Source: Pseudoalteromonas arctica (GTDB lineage: Bacteria; Pseudomonadota; Gammaproteobacteria; Enterobacterales; Alteromonadaceae). Taken from it: a stretch of 64,000 nucleotides of DNA. A model generated the notes under the pieces. The model had not been told where the DNA came from. It was given only the letters and a program-made list of their open reading frames with translations, and made no database searches. Made by a program: the position numbers and the translations under genes. The DNA lies in contig NZ_JABBMT010000015.1 in NCBI RefSeq assembly GCF_012927645.1, positions 1 to 64,000 on the forward strand. The letters run 5' to 3'. Shown here piece after piece: positions 8,205-18,797 of the stretch. Within the stretch, counting starts at the first letter, position 1. Every line of letters begins with the position of its first letter.

Positions 8205-9236
8205 CTACTTTAATTGTTTTAGCTTGTGCTCTACTAAAGGATCATCAGGGACAAGTTGCTGAGCCACTTCGAGCAACTGAATGGCATCTTTAGGGTGCTC
8301 ATCTTGGTGCTTTAGAGCGACATCAATCAATGGCTGAATATCAATTTTTGCTTGATGTTCTTGCACATGTGCTGCTTTTTCATCAATAAGAATGTTGTGC
8401 GCCTTGCTTAATAATGCTTGTCGGTGTGACGATTTAGCATTCGCCTTGTTGAGCCTTCTGTAATAATCTTCTTTAAAGCGCAGGGTTTTGGTTTGTAGGC
8501 GAAATTGCGCAATATCGACGTGCTGATGGCTAATAAAGTCGACAGCCACTTGTTTATAAAAGCCAAATTTATTTAAGTATGTGGCATGAGTACTGTGACC
8601 CATACCAAATACGCGTAAGTGGTTTAACTGACCGTAACGTTTAGCGTGAGCGCGGTCAATTCGATTAGTAGGGTCATAGATAATGTAGCCTTTAGCATGC
8701 CCCAAATCTAAGTCGTGGTAATCTCCTGTCCAATCAAACTTTTGGGCAATCTCGGTACTTGAGCGGTCATCCCAAGGAGCAATTGCTTTATTTTTGGTGC
8801 TAACAGGATGAAATAACAGTACCTTATCTAGCTTTAGTAAATTAGCAAATGCACCTACAGCAAAGCCACCTCGGCTTAACCCGTAGCCTAACCGTTCGCT
8901 AAAAGGTGTTAGCAAGGGAGCGAGCTGCTCGAGGAAAAACAGTAAGTTACGGTGTCTAAACCAATTACTTATTCCTAAGTGCTGAAATGAAATAACATTA
9001 ACATGTTGTTTTTGCGCTAGTTGAAATCCCCAAGGGCTAAAATCATCAATGAGATCATGCTCTTGGTAATTAGTACCGGCAGGAGAAAAGGTGAACAATA
9101 AAGGTTTATTTATATCAATAAAGTGATATTTAACAAAAACATCGCCAAGTAAATCCCCCCCAGATATAGGCAACCTGGTTTGCTGTTCATCTTGAGGTAG
9201 AGTTAACCACTCATCTAACCAATACAGTAACTTCAT
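8205..9236 (-). CDS. Alpha/beta-hydrolase-like protein with helical C-terminal tail
   Basis: 343-residue cytosolic protein without signal peptide. The nucleophile elbow GYGLSRGGFAVG, an acidic candidate in YDPTNRID and the His in FGMGHSTHAT occur in the order Ser-Asp-His, as in alpha/beta hydrolases. The last about 60 residues are helical and TPR-like (AIQLLEVAQQLVPDDP). A strong ribosome binding site (GGGGG) lies five bases before the ATG. Substrate unknown. The next upstream gene on this strand is the EVE-domain gene, 84 bp away, so co-transcription is possible but not shown. Confidence 0.65.
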   Translation of the reverse strand: MKLLYWLDEWLTLPQDEQQTRLPISGGDLLGDVFVKYHFIDINKPLLFTFSPAGTNYQEHDLIDDFSPWGFQLAQKQHVNVISFQHLGISNWFRHRNLLFFLEQLAPLLTPFSERLGYGLSRGGFAVGAFANLLKLDKVLLFHPVSTKNKAIAPWDDRSSTEIAQKFDWTGDYHDLDLGHAKGYIIYDPTNRIDRAHAKRYGQLNHLRVFGMGHSTHATYLNKFGFYKQVAVDFISHQHVDIAQFRLQTKTLRFKEDYYRRLNKANAKSSHRQALLSKAHNILIDEKAAHVQEHQAKIDIQPLIDVALKHQDEHPKDAIQLLEVAQQLVPDDPLVEHKLKQLK

Positions 9237-9320
9237 CTAACCCCCTAACTAAAACAAGCTGTCTATTTTAGCAAACTTGGAAAAAGAAGGAAAACGTGAT
9301 GTATAAGCAGCAAACTATTA

Positions 9321-9779
9321 TTACTCTGCCATTTTTATAATTGCTTGCCAATCCGATTTAGTCACTGGCATTACCGATAATCGACCGCCTTTTTTAAGGG
9401 CTATTTCAGTAATTGTGGCATTTTCTTTAATCGCTTTTAAGCTGACTAGTTTATTTAAATGCTGCTGATAGGTCACATCAACGACAACCCATCTCGGTTT
9501 ATCACAGGTTGATTTAGGATCGTAATACTCACTGCTTAAATCAAATTGGCAAGGATCTGGGTAGGCTTCAGCAGTCACTATTGCGATACCTGCAACGCCG
9601 ACGTGTTTACAGCTAGAATGGTAAATCATCACTAAATCGCCGAGCTTTACGCCATCGCGCATAAAATTACGGGCTTGGTAGTTGCGCACACCTTCCCATG
9701 CAGTGGTTTGTGAGGGGGCGCTTTTTAAATCGTCGATCGAAAATGCATCGGGTTCAGTTTTAAATAACCAATACGCCAT
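9321..9779 (-). CDS. EVE domain-containing protein
   Basis: 152 residues covering a single EVE domain (PUA-like fold) that binds modified bases in nucleic acid. It starts MAYWLFKTEPDAFSIDDL and carries the family motifs WEGVRNYQARNFMRD, GDLVMIYHSS, VGVAGIAIV and RWVVVDV. The length equals the standalone family (about 150). The proposed role is reading or handling modified bases in DNA or RNA; the partner is unknown. It faces tesB divergently across 75 bp. Confidence 0.9.
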   Translation of the reverse strand: MAYWLFKTEPDAFSIDDLKSAPSQTTAWEGVRNYQARNFMRDGVKLGDLVMIYHSSCKHVGVAGIAIVTAEAYPDPCQFDLSSEYYDPKSTCDKPRWVVVDVTYQQHLNKLVSLKAIKENATITEIALKKGGRLSVMPVTKSDWQAIIKMAE

Positions 9780-9854
9780 AACTAGGATCCTTGAAATATT
9801 TACATCATACTGTCTATAGTATCATTAAAATCTAAATGGGATTGAGGAGCAACT

Positions 9855-10712
9855 ATGAGCCAAGTTTTAGATGATTTATTGTCGTTATTAACGTTAGAAG
9901 AAATAGAGCAGGGCTTGTATCGCGGGCAAAGCCAAGATTTGGGTTTTCGTGCGGTATTTGGTGGTCAAGTAATGGGCCAAGCACTGTCTGCCGCCAAAGA
10001 AACTTTACCTGAAGGGCGAATTGCTCATTCACTGCATTCTTATTTTTTACGCCCTGGCGATGCTGCAAAGCCAATTGTGTATGATGTGGAAACGATCCGT
10101 GATGGTAAGAGCTTTAGTACTCGGCGTGTTAGTGCGATTCAATATGGAAAACCTATTTTTTATATGACGGCATCATTCCAAGGTGCTGAAGAAGGCTTGT
10201 CACATCAAGCAACTATGCCTAATGTACCTGCTCCTGAGGAGCTGCGCTCATCACTGGAGTTTTATCAAGAGCACGCAGCTCATATACCTGAGGTGATCCG
10301 TAATAAGTTTATTCGTGAAATGCCGATTGAAATGCGACCGGTGAACTTTCATAACCCCTTTAAACCTGAAGCCATAGAGCCAGTAAAACATATTTGGTTC
10401 AAAGCCAATGGCGAGATGCCTGATGATCAACGTATTCATAACTATTTATTGGCGTATGCGTCTGACTTTGAGTTTTTACCAACAGCACTACAGCCTCATG
10501 GTGTCTCGTTTATGCAGCCTAATATGCAAGTAGCGACCATTGACCATGCGATGTGGTTTCATCGTCCGTTTCGAATAGATGATTGGATTTTATATACCAT
10601 TGATAGTCCAAGTGCGAGCTCAGGACGTGGTTTGGTACGTGGTCAGTTCTTTGACCGTCAAGGCAATTTAGTGGCCTCAACGATCCAAGAAGGGGTAATG
10701 CGTCAGCGCTGA
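9855..10712 (+). CDS. tesB: Acyl-CoA thioesterase II
   Basis: Cytosolic enzyme hydrolysing medium- and long-chain acyl-CoA to free fatty acid and CoA. Double hotdog fold of 285 residues (E. coli TesB 286). Recognisable stretches are [36 protein letters not shown]-like [10 protein letters not shown], the [14 protein letters not shown] segment bearing the conserved Asp/His, and the [12 protein letters not shown] end. The ribosome binding site AGGAG precedes the ATG. It converges with plsB with only 14 bp between stops. Confidence 0.95.
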   Translation: MSQVLDDLLSLLTLEEIEQGLYRGQSQDLGFRAVFGGQVMGQALSAAKETLPEGRIAHSLHSYFLRPGDAAKPIVYDVETIRDGKSFSTRRVSAIQYGKPIFYMTASFQGAEEGLSHQATMPNVPAPEELRSSLEFYQEHAAHIPEVIRNKFIREMPIEMRPVNFHNPFKPEAIEPVKHIWFKANGEMPDDQRIHNYLLAYASDFEFLPTALQPHGVSFMQPNMQVATIDHAMWFHRPFRIDDWILYTIDSPSASSGRGLVRGQFFDRQGNLVASTIQEGVMRQR

Positions 10713-10726
10713 TAGGCGACATGTAA

Positions 10727-13171
10727 CTATTTTTGGTTACATTGCCCTTGTACAATATCACTAATCGACTGCCAGACTCGTGCTGGCAGCAATGCTTTAA
10801 GATGAATATACACTTCACAAAGTTTAGTACTGCCCTGTAAGCCATTCTCGGTTTCGCTAATTAAGCCTTGCTCGCGCAAGTTGCTAATAAAACCTACCAA
10901 TACTTTTTTGTCAAAAAACTCAGGGGTTTTAATGCCATGCAAAGTACCTAAGCGCTGAGCTAATACTTGACTTTCGCGTTCAAGTTCTGCGCGTTCAATC
11001 TCTTTACTGGTTTGAATAAAGCCAATTACAATGGCATAGCGTTGTAGGGTTAAACTAAGCGCACGACCTAAAATTTCTAGCTTGGCTAAGCAATCATTAC
11101 TGTTGGTGATTTTTATGTTATCGCCATCAATTTCTATTAAGTCTTGATCTACAAAGCTGGATAAAATACGGGTGATGTAGTTTTCATCAAGCTCATGTAA
11201 AAACCATTCTTTAGCGAACATTGGGTAAAAGCAGTTAATTAATGCTTGGCATTGTGCAATGGTGGTTTTATGGCTTTTAAATATATGCAGGGCGAGTAAG
11301 CTTGGTACAGAAAATACATGCAAAATATTATTGCGGTAATAGTTAAATAGGGTTTTTTCTTTATCGCTAATAGCAATAATTTCGCCAAACTCATCGCTGA
11401 TCACATCAAACTTATTCAGTTTTAACGCATGCGCTAATAGTTGCTCTGGGCCTTCATCTGGGATGGTGATTTTTTCACTGTAACTAGCATTGCGTTGTAG
11501 GTGTAAGTAAAAATCTAGCTGTGCTAGCAACTTAGGTTTACTCAGTGCTTGTTTATCGTTTACTAGTAAGATCATGGCTAGTAAGTTAACGGAGTTAAGG
11601 GCGGCAGCGCTGTTAATATTAACCATGACTTTGTCGGCAAGAGTTGCCACTTGAGGCCCAAGCCATTGTGGTTTCTGTACATCGGTAGGGTGAATAGATT
11701 CACGCCAATCTGGCTGCTGCTCATTTAAATATTGGTTGATCGAGATTGGATCGCCAAAGTTTAAATAACCACGGCCATAATTTTTCAAATTTTTAATCGC
11801 TTTGAAAATACCTAATATTGACTCGCCTTTTTTATCGTTGCCCGCAAGTTCTTTCAGGTATGTATTGATTTCCATGACGTGCTCATAACCAATATACACA
11901 GGCACAATCGAAATTGGCCGATCAATGCCGCGCAGCATAGCTTGTAGAGTCATTGCTAACATACCAGTTTTTGGTGGTAGTAAACGCCCGGTACGACTGC
12001 GACCACCTTCGGTGTAAAACTTTACTGAATAACCTTTAATAAACAGCTGGCTTAAATATTCTTTAAATACCGCTGAGTAAAGTTTATTGCCCGCGAATGA
12101 ACGGCGAATAAAAAACGCCCCTGAGCGGCGGAAGATGCCACCGGCAGGGAAAAAATTTAAGTTAATACCCGCCGCAATATGTGGTGGCACTAAACCTAAA
12201 TGATAAATAGAGTAGGTAAGAAGTAAATAATCCATATGCGAGCGATGGCAAGGCATATAGATGATCTCATGACCTTTATTGGTTAAGTCATGTAGCTGTT
12301 CGGTATATTTAACTTCAATGCCGTTATATAGTTTATTCCATAGCCAAGTGAGCGCGCGCTCTGCAACCCGAATCGTTGCATCGCTGTAATTTGCTGCTAT
12401 TTCATCAAGCAGCTTTAATGCACTTTGACGTGCTTGTTGTTGGCTAATGTTTTTACTTTTCGCTTCATCATTAATTGCTTTTTTAATAGTAGGTGATGCT
12501 AATAGCGAATTAAATAGCTGCTCGCGAGAGGGCATTTTTGGCCCGGTGGCCGCCAATTTTTGACGACGAAAATGCACCCGTGCAACACGTAGTAATTTGT
12601 GCGGTAATTCATCAACATCGGCTTTTTCGTTTACTAACAACGATAAATCTAGTGGCTGACTAAAGCGTATAAAGTTATCACGCCCTGAAAACAGTAATAC
12701 AAAAAACTTACGAAACCAGCTAGGTGTAAGTGAGTGCGAAACCAGCGTGCCTAACCCTGGTTTTTCTTTGCCTGGATTACGACCCCATAAAATAGTGACC
12801 GGAATAACTTGCACGTTTTTCTCACCACTGGCAATTAACTGATCAATGATTTGCTTACCTTGATTTAACGCGTCTGTCGGTTTGGCTGTATCGCCAAACA
12901 GTGGTGGTGGATTTTGTAGGCCAATAAAACGGTCTAACTCTGTATTACCCAACAGCTGTTGTTCAGTTGGTCGGGGCAGGTTGTACTTCTTACAAACTCG
13001 GTCAAGGGCAGCTAAATCTGAGCGAGCATTAAGTTTAACTATATAAAAAGTAGGGTAGGCGGGGTTAAGACTGTATTGCTCAATTGGGTTCTCGGGCAGT
13101 ACTTTGCTTTTCACAAATAGGTGATTCATCATCATAGACACAAAATTCAAGCAATAATTAAAAATACGCAT
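10727..13171 (-). CDS. plsB: Glycerol-3-phosphate 1-O-acyltransferase
   Basis: Inner-membrane enzyme acylating sn-glycerol-3-phosphate at position 1, the first step of phospholipid synthesis. Acyltransferase motifs are all visible: block I CHRSHMDYLLL (HX4D near residue 307), block II around GAFFIRRSF, block III FYTEGGRSRTGR, block IV IVPVYIGYEH. From ATG 13171 it has 814 residues, close to E. coli PlsB (807); the upstream ATG at 13264 would add 31 hydrophobic residues not typical of the family. GGTGAG precedes the chosen start. It is divergent from the S10 operon across the 419-bp leader region. Confidence 0.95.
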   Translation of the reverse strand: MRIFNYCLNFVSMMMNHLFVKSKVLPENPIEQYSLNPAYPTFYIVKLNARSDLAALDRVCKKYNLPRPTEQQLLGNTELDRFIGLQNPPPLFGDTAKPTDALNQGKQIIDQLIASGEKNVQVIPVTILWGRNPGKEKPGLGTLVSHSLTPSWFRKFFVLLFSGRDNFIRFSQPLDLSLLVNEKADVDELPHKLLRVARVHFRRQKLAATGPKMPSREQLFNSLLASPTIKKAINDEAKSKNISQQQARQSALKLLDEIAANYSDATIRVAERALTWLWNKLYNGIEVKYTEQLHDLTNKGHEIIYMPCHRSHMDYLLLTYSIYHLGLVPPHIAAGINLNFFPAGGIFRRSGAFFIRRSFAGNKLYSAVFKEYLSQLFIKGYSVKFYTEGGRSRTGRLLPPKTGMLAMTLQAMLRGIDRPISIVPVYIGYEHVMEINTYLKELAGNDKKGESILGIFKAIKNLKNYGRGYLNFGDPISINQYLNEQQPDWRESIHPTDVQKPQWLGPQVATLADKVMVNINSAAALNSVNLLAMILLVNDKQALSKPKLLAQLDFYLHLQRNASYSEKITIPDEGPEQLLAHALKLNKFDVISDEFGEIIAISDKEKTLFNYYRNNILHVFSVPSLLALHIFKSHKTTIAQCQALINCFYPMFAKEWFLHELDENYITRILSSFVDQDLIEIDGDNIKITNSNDCLAKLEILGRALSLTLQRYAIVIGFIQTSKEIERAELERESQVLAQRLGTLHGIKTPEFFDKKVLVGFISNLREQGLISETENGLQGSTKLCEVYIHLKALLPARVWQSISDIVQGQCNQK

Positions 13172-13373
13172 CAACTCACCAAGGTTAAGGGTTAATAGAT
13201 AAAAGCAAAATAAGGATGAATAATAACAATTAAAAACTAGACTGACCATTATCATTAGTGCCAAGTACGATTGCTTGGCTTTCTAACTATAATAAATCCC
13301 CAGTAATGACGACATAGTGACAACCCTTTTTGACAGTACAAATAATCCCCACTCTGGTAGTTTAAAATAGTTG

Positions 13374-13401
13374 TTGCATTTATCACCAATATCACTATAA
13401 T
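13374..13401 (+). promoter_or_regulatory. Probable S10 operon promoter
   Basis: TTGCAT (13374-13379), a 16-bp spacer and a perfect TATAAT (13396-13401), followed by a GC-containing discriminator ACGCAGGC typical of growth-rate-controlled genes. It is placed about 190 bp before rpsJ, leaving room for the leader. Confidence 0.6.
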
Positions 13402-13439
13402 ACGCAGGCTTTCAAAATTCCCCCGGGAACTTGGAAGGA

Positions 13440-13553
13440 ACATTAAGCTTGGATTTCAAGCTAATAAAACAGGAGTTCCGATTTGGAACTCAACGTAGAT
13501 ATAAATCAACAACCGGCATCTTATATTTATAAGATTGTTTCGGTCGTTTTTTT
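13440..13553 (+). promoter_or_regulatory. S10 operon leader with three hairpins, likely L4 attenuator
   Basis: Three stems follow in order: AGCTTG/CAAGCT (13446-13462), GAGTTCC/GGAACTC (13473-13491), and a long stem-loop 13512-13544 (ACCG..ATCTTAT paired with ATAAGAT..CGGT) followed by a seven-T run (13547-13553). The last one has the form of the E. coli S10 leader hairpin, where L4 causes transcription termination and blocks translation. L4 control here is inferred from position and shape. Confidence 0.6.
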
Positions 13554-13581
13554 ATGCTCTTTTAAATGCTCTTTATATTGA

Positions 13582-13902
<321 letters not shown>

Positions 13903-13929
13903 TCGAAAGATTAGAGAGGTTTTAGGAAA

Positions 13930-14565
13930 ATGGCATTAGGTCTAGTCGGTCGTAAAGTGGGTATGACACGTATCTTCACTGAAGATGGTGTATCTATCCC
14001 TGTGACAGTTATTGAAGCGACACCTAACCGCATTGCTCAGATCAAATCTGACGCAACAGACGGTTATAACGCGCTTCAAGTAACCGCAGGCACTAAAAAA
14101 GCAAGCCGTGTAAACAAAGCAACAGCGGGACACTTCGCTAAAGCTGGTGTTGAAGCGGGTCGCGGTCTGTGGGAATTCCGCCTAAATGGTGGTGAAGGCG
14201 ATTTTGAAGTAGGCGCTGAGCTTACTGTTGAATTATTCAACGAAATCAACAAAGTTGACGTAACCGGTACTTCTAAAGGTAAAGGTTTCCAAGGTGGTGT
14301 TAAGCGCTGGAATTTCAGCATGCAAGACGCTACACATGGTAACTCTCTATCTCACCGTGCTCCTGGTTCAATCGGTCAAAACCAATCACCTGGTAAGGTG
14401 TTTAAAGGTAAGAAAATGGCCGGTCATATGGGTGCTGAGCGTGTAACGACTCAAAACTTAGAACTAGTACGCGTTGACGCTGAGCGTAACTTGCTTTTAG
14501 TTAAAGGTGCAGTACCTGGCGCTATCGGCGGTGACGTTATCGTTAAACCTGCTGTTAAAGCATAA
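13930..14565 (+). CDS. rplC: 50S ribosomal protein L3
   Basis: 211 residues (E. coli 209). Early 50S assembly protein near the peptidyl transferase centre. Conserved features are [20 protein letters not shown], the central extension [13 protein letters not shown], and [20 protein letters not shown], which carries the Gln that PrmB methylates in E. coli. Second gene of the S10 operon. Confidence 0.98.
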   Translation: MALGLVGRKVGMTRIFTEDGVSIPVTVIEATPNRIAQIKSDATDGYNALQVTAGTKKASRVNKATAGHFAKAGVEAGRGLWEFRLNGGEGDFEVGAELTVELFNEINKVDVTGTSKGKGFQGGVKRWNFSMQDATHGNSLSHRAPGSIGQNQSPGKVFKGKKMAGHMGAERVTTQNLELVRVDAERNLLLVKGAVPGAIGGDVIVKPAVKA

Positions 14566-14582
14566 GTCCTGGAGATTTAGTG

Positions 14583-15188
14583 ATGGAATTAGCAATTAAA
14601 GACGCTTCTGGCGCTCTTGAAGTTTCTGAAGCTACTTTTGGACGTGAGTTTAACGAAGCATTAGTACATCAAGTAGTTGTTGCATACGCAGCAGGTGCTC
14701 GTCAAGGTACTCGTGCTCAGAAGACACGTTCTGAAGTAAGCGGTGGTGGTAAAAAACCATGGGCTCAAAAAGGTACTGGCCGTGCACGTGCTGGTACAAT
14801 CCGTAGTCCAATTTGGCGTTCAGGTGGCGTTAGCTTCGCAGCTAAACCACAAGACCACAGCCAAAAAGTAAACCGTAAAATGTACCGCGGTGCGATCAAA
14901 AGCATCTTATCTGAATTAGTTCGTCAAGAGCGTTTAATCGTTGTTGAAAGTTTTGCTCTAGCAGCACCAAAAACTAAAGAACTAGTTGCTAAGCTTAAAG
15001 AGCTTGAGCTTAAAGATGTTCTAATCGTAACTGAAGAAGTAGATGAGAATCTATTTTTATCGGCACGTAACCTGTACAAGGTTGACACGCGTGATGTAGC
15101 TGGTATCGACCCTGTAAGCTTAATCGCTTTCGATAAGGTACTTATTACAGCAGCTGCTGTTAAGCAACTTGAGGAGGCGCTAGCATGA
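14583..15188 (+). CDS. rplD: 50S ribosomal protein L4
   Basis: 201 residues, the same as E. coli L4. Lines the exit tunnel and, in E. coli, represses its own operon by acting on the S10 leader; the leader at 13440-13553 supports the same here. Tunnel-loop motif [18 protein letters not shown] is conserved. ATG 14583 is taken rather than GTG 14580 because GGAG at 14571-14574 has eight-base spacing and the protein then aligns end to end. Its TGA overlaps the rplW start (ATGA). Confidence 0.98.
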   Translation: MELAIKDASGALEVSEATFGREFNEALVHQVVVAYAAGARQGTRAQKTRSEVSGGGKKPWAQKGTGRARAGTIRSPIWRSGGVSFAAKPQDHSQKVNRKMYRGAIKSILSELVRQERLIVVESFALAAPKTKELVAKLKELELKDVLIVTEEVDENLFLSARNLYKVDTRDVAGIDPVSLIAFDKVLITAAAVKQLEEALA

Positions 15189-15487
15189 TCCGTGAAGAAC
15201 GTCTTTTAAAAGTGATCCTTGCTCCACATATCTCTGAAAAAAGCACAATTGCTGCTGAAGAAAACAATACTATCGTTTTCAAAGTAGTAAATGACGCAAC
15301 TAAAGCTGAAGTTAAAGCAGCTGTAGAGAAGCTTTTTGAAGTGGAAGTAACTGGTGTTCGCACACTTAACGTTAAGGGTAAAACAAAACGTACTGGCGCA
15401 CGTTTCGGTCGTCGTAGCGACTGGAAAAAAGCTTACGTTACTCTTAAAGAAGGCAGCGAACTAGACTTTGTCGGCGGCGCCGAGTAA
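15185..15487 (+). CDS. rplW: 50S ribosomal protein L23
   Basis: 100 residues as in E. coli. Sits at the tunnel exit and is the docking site for trigger factor and SRP. It begins [20 protein letters not shown], and the basic loop [14 protein letters not shown] is conserved. Start overlaps the rplD stop by four bases, so translation is coupled. Confidence 0.98.
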   Translation: MIREERLLKVILAPHISEKSTIAAEENNTIVFKVVNDATKAEVKAAVEKLFEVEVTGVRTLNVKGKTKRTGARFGRRSDWKKAYVTLKEGSELDFVGGAE

Positions 15488-15504
15488 TAAGAGGAGTTAG
15501 AATT

Positions 15505-16329
15505 ATGGCACTTCAAAAGTGTAAGCCAACTTCTGCGGGTCGTCGTCACCTAGTTAAAGTGGTAAACCCAGATCTACATAAGGGCAAGCCATACGCACCA
15601 CTATTAGAGAAAAACTCTAAGTCAGGTGGTCGTAATAACAATGGTCGTATTACGGTTCGTCATATCGGTGGTGGTCATAAGCAGCATTACCGTGTAATCG
15701 ATTTTAAACGTACTAAAGATGGCATTCCAGCCACTGTTGAGCGTTTAGAATATGATCCAAATCGTAGCGCAAACATCGCACTTGTATTATATGCAGACGG
15801 TGAGCGTCGTTACATTATCGCACCAAAAGGCTTAAAAGCTGGTGATGCAATCCAGTCTGGTGTTGATGCACCAATCAAACCTGGTAATGCATTACCTATG
15901 CGCAATATGCCTGTAGGTTCGACTGTTCACAACGTAGAATTAAAACCAGGTAAAGGTGCTCAAATCGCACGTTCTGCTGGTGCATACGTTCAAATCCTTG
16001 CGCGTGATGGTCAATATGTAACATTACGTCTTCGTTCAGGCGAAGTTCGTAAAGTTGAATCTGATTGTCGTGCAACGCTAGGTGAAGTAGGCAATGCTGA
16101 GCATATGCTTCGTTCACTTGGTAAAGCAGGTGCAAATCGCTGGCGTGGTATTCGTCCGACAGTTCGTGGTGTTGCCATGAACCCGGTAGATCACCCACAC
16201 GGTGGTGGTGAAGGTCGTACATCTGGTGGTCGTCATCCTGTGTCTCCATGGGGTAAGCCGACTAAAGGTGCTAAGACGCGTAAGAACAAGCGTACGGATA
16301 AATTTATAGTACGTCGTCGTACTAAGTAA
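15505..16329 (+). CDS. rplB: 50S ribosomal protein L2
   Basis: 274 residues (E. coli 273). Core 50S protein needed for subunit joining and peptidyl transfer. The conserved C-terminal segment [20 protein letters not shown] contains the functionally important His of the family, and the N-terminal [14 protein letters not shown] is typical. GAGG-type ribosome binding site upstream. Confidence 0.98.
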   Translation: MALQKCKPTSAGRRHLVKVVNPDLHKGKPYAPLLEKNSKSGGRNNNGRITVRHIGGGHKQHYRVIDFKRTKDGIPATVERLEYDPNRSANIALVLYADGERRYIIAPKGLKAGDAIQSGVDAPIKPGNALPMRNMPVGSTVHNVELKPGKGAQIARSAGAYVQILARDGQYVTLRLRSGEVRKVESDCRATLGEVGNAEHMLRSLGKAGANRWRGIRPTVRGVAMNPVDHPHGGGEGRTSGGRHPVSPWGKPTKGAKTRKNKRTDKFIVRRRTK

Positions 16330-16335
16330 TATTGA

Positions 16336-16623
<288 letters not shown>

Positions 16624-16637
16624 GAGGGGAATGATAA

Positions 16638-16970
16638 ATGCAAGCATTAGCTAAACATAAATTCGCCTCTGGTTCGGCGCAAAAAGCACGTCTAGTTGCA
16701 GATCAGATCCGCGGGTTACCTGTCGATCGCGCACTAGAAATCCTGGCGTACAGCCCTAAGAAAGCGGCTGTATTAGTTAAGAAAGTACTTGAGTCTGCTA
16801 TTGCTAACGCAGAGCATAACGAAGGTGCTGACATTGATGAGCTACGTGTAACAACGATCTTTGTGGACGATGGTCCAACAATGAAACGTATTATGCCACG
16901 TGCTAAAGGACGCGCTGACCGCATCCTTAAGCGTACAAGCCACATCACTGTTGTGGTTTCAGATAGCTAG
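16638..16970 (+). CDS. rplV: 50S ribosomal protein L22
   Basis: 110 residues as in E. coli. It forms the exit-tunnel constriction with L4 through its beta hairpin ([20 protein letters not shown]), the loop changed in macrolide-resistant mutants of other species; no deletion is visible here. The N-terminal [18 protein letters not shown] is conserved. Confidence 0.98.
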   Translation: MQALAKHKFASGSAQKARLVADQIRGLPVDRALEILAYSPKKAAVLVKKVLESAIANAEHNEGADIDELRVTTIFVDDGPTMKRIMPRAKGRADRILKRTSHITVVVSDS

Positions 16971-16981
16971 GAGTATAAGTA

Positions 16982-17683
16982 ATGGGACAAAAAGTTCATC
17001 CTACTGGTATTCGCCTAGGTATATCTAAACCTTGGGTTTCTACCTGGTACGCGAGTTCAAAAGATTTCTCTGCACAGCTTTTTGGCGATCACAAAGTACG
17101 TACATTCCTTACTAAGGAATTGAAAGCGGCTTCTGTGTCTAAAATCGTTATTGAGCGTCCAGCAAAATCAATCCGCGTAACAATCCACACGGCTCGTCCG
17201 GGTGTTGTTATCGGTAAAAAAGGCGAAGACGTAGAAAAATTACGTCAAGCGGTAACTAAGATTGCTGGTGTACCTGCTCAGATCAATATTTCTGAAGTAC
17301 GTAAACCAGAACTTGATGCACAACTAGTAGCAGACGGCATTGCCTCTCAGCTAGAGCGTCGTGTTATGTTCCGTCGCGCTATGAAGCGTTCGGTACAAAA
17401 TGCAATGCGCATCGGTTCTAAAGGGATCAAAGTTGAAGTTAGCGGTCGTCTTGGCGGCGCAGAAATCGCACGTTCAGAATGGTATCGTGAAGGTCGTGTA
17501 CCTCTACATACTCTTCGTGCTGATATCGACTACGCAACTTCTGAAGCCTTAACCACTTATGGTATCATTGGTGTTAAAGTTTGGATCTTCAAAGGCGAAG
17601 TTATTGGTGGTTTACCACTAGTACAAGAGCAAGAGAAGCCAGCTAAACGCGCACCAAAGAAAGCCAAAAAAAGTGCTAAGTAG
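16982..17683 (+). CDS. rpsC: 30S ribosomal protein S3
   Basis: 233 residues as in E. coli. At the mRNA entry channel and part of the ribosomal helicase. KH domain motif [14 protein letters not shown] (GxxG) is intact. The C-terminal tail is Lys/Ala-rich ([11 protein letters not shown]). Contiguous with rplV and rplP in the S10 operon. Confidence 0.98.
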   Translation: MGQKVHPTGIRLGISKPWVSTWYASSKDFSAQLFGDHKVRTFLTKELKAASVSKIVIERPAKSIRVTIHTARPGVVIGKKGEDVEKLRQAVTKIAGVPAQINISEVRKPELDAQLVADGIASQLERRVMFRRAMKRSVQNAMRIGSKGIKVEVSGRLGGAEIARSEWYREGRVPLHTLRADIDYATSEALTTYGIIGVKVWIFKGEVIGGLPLVQEQEKPAKRAPKKAKKSAK

Positions 17684-17695
17684 AGGTAGCGAGTA

Positions 17696-18109
17696 ATGTT
17701 ACAGCCAAAACGTACAAAATTCCGTAAAATGCACAAAGGCCGCAACCGCGGTTTAGCGCAAAACGGTAACAAAGTAAGCTTCGGTACTTTCGGTTTGAAA
17801 GCTACTGGCCGTGGCCGCATGACTGCTCGTCAAATCGAAGCAGCTCGTCGTGCCATGACGCGTCACGTGAAACGTCAAGGTAAAATCTGGATCCGTGTGT
17901 TCCCAGATAAGCCAATCACGAACAAACCGCTTGAAGTTCGTATGGGTAAAGGTAAAGGTTCTGTTGAATATTGGGTTGCTGAAATTCAGCCTGGTAAAGT
18001 ACTTTACGAAATGGAAGGTGTTTCTGAAGAGCTTGCTCGTGAAGCATTCGACCTTGCTGCTCGTAAACTGCCATTCAAAACAACTTTCGTAACTCGGACG
18101 GTAATGTGA
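17696..18109 (+). CDS. rplP: 50S ribosomal protein L16
   Basis: 137 residues (E. coli 136). Organises the A-site region of 23S r[22 protein letters not shown] and [18 protein letters not shown] are diagnostic; the Arg of ATGRGR corresponds to the residue hydroxylated by YcfD/RoxA in E. coli. Its TGA stop shares one base with the ATG of rpmC. Confidence 0.98.
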   Translation: MLQPKRTKFRKMHKGRNRGLAQNGNKVSFGTFGLKATGRGRMTARQIEAARRAMTRHVKRQGKIWIRVFPDKPITNKPLEVRMGKGKGSVEYWVAEIQPGKVLYEMEGVSEELAREAFDLAARKLPFKTTFVTRTVM

Positions 18110-18300
18110 TGAAAGCAAGCGAACTAAAAGACAAAAGCGTAGAAGAGCTTAATGCTGAACTTCTAGGACTTCTTCGTGAGCAGTTTAACCTGCGCATGCA
18201 AGCAAGCACTGGTCAGTTAGCTCAAACTCACACGCTAAGAACAGTACGTCGCGATATCGCGCGTGTAAAAACAATTATTAACCAGAAGGCAGGTCAATAA
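18109..18300 (+). CDS. rpmC: 50S ribosomal protein L29
   Basis: 63 residues as in E. coli; two-helix protein beside L23 at the tunnel exit. [18 protein letters not shown] and the [11 protein letters not shown] helix are typical. I use ATG 18109, giving a TGATG overlap with rplP, not the GTG at 18106. The stop also overlaps the rpsQ start (TAATG). Confidence 0.97.
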   Translation: MKASELKDKSVEELNAELLGLLREQFNLRMQASTGQLAQTHTLRTVRRDIARVKTIINQKAGQ

Positions 18301-18557
18301 TGAGCGATAAAATCCGTACTCTTCAAGGCACTGTAATCAGCGACAAGATGGAAAAATCTTTCACTATCGCTATCGCACGTTACGTGAAGCACCCAATCTA
18401 TGGGAAATTCATCAAACGTACGACTAAATTACATGTACATGACGAAAATAATACAGCAAAAGCGGGTGACGTAGTTACTATCCGTGAATGCGCGCCAATC
18501 TCTAAGACTAAGTCTTGGACATTAGTAGACGTTATTTCTAGTCCAAAACAAGCTTAA
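18300..18557 (+). CDS. rpsQ: 30S ribosomal protein S17
   Basis: 85 residues (E. coli 84). Early 30S assembly protein binding 16S r[23 protein letters not shown] and [12 protein letters not shown] are conserved. Last gene of the S10 operon; a strong terminator follows 22 bp later, and the expected next gene, rplN, is not here but about 37.5 kb downstream. Confidence 0.98.
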   Translation: MSDKIRTLQGTVISDKMEKSFTIAIARYVKHPIYGKFIKRTTKLHVHDENNTAKAGDVVTIRECAPISKTKSWTLVDVISSPKQA

Positions 18558-18579
18558 TTTTTAATTAAGTCTGTTTTAT

Positions 18580-18609
18580 AAAAAGCCCCGGCATTAGCTG
18601 GGGCTTTTT
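18580..18609 (+). terminator. S10 operon terminator
   Basis: AAAAAGCCCC pairs with GGGGCTTTTT (10 bp), ten-base loop containing a possible short GC/GC extension, ending in five T. A strong rho-independent signal that closes the operon after rpsQ. Confidence 0.9.
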
Positions 18610-18797
18610 GCGTTTGGAGCTATCAGTTTTAAGCGGTAAGCCGTCAGCGCGGAGTAAATTTGACCCCCGTAGCTTGGGTTGAGTCTAGGATACCCGAGGA
18701 GAAAAGAACGTTATAAATACGTAAGAGTGGCTCACACCCACAAAAAATCATGTTCATAAAGGAATCGATGAGTATCTATGCTTGCAAATCAACCATC
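18610..18797. other. Intergenic spacer at the left edge of the interposed block
   Basis: No coding frame with a start and ribosome binding site is seen. It contains AAGCGGTAAGCCGTCAGC, a low-complexity motif with GTCAGC words reminiscent of the heptamer array at 19322. Confidence 0.4.

Noticed and set aside
13172-13264. Longer PlsB from ATG 13264
   Set aside because: The extra 31 hydrophobic residues are not in the family, and the shorter form matches the usual length.
14076-14321. Antisense open frames within ribosomal and other genes
   Set aside because: They are opposite-strand shadows of highly biased coding sequence and lack ribosome binding sites and known motifs.
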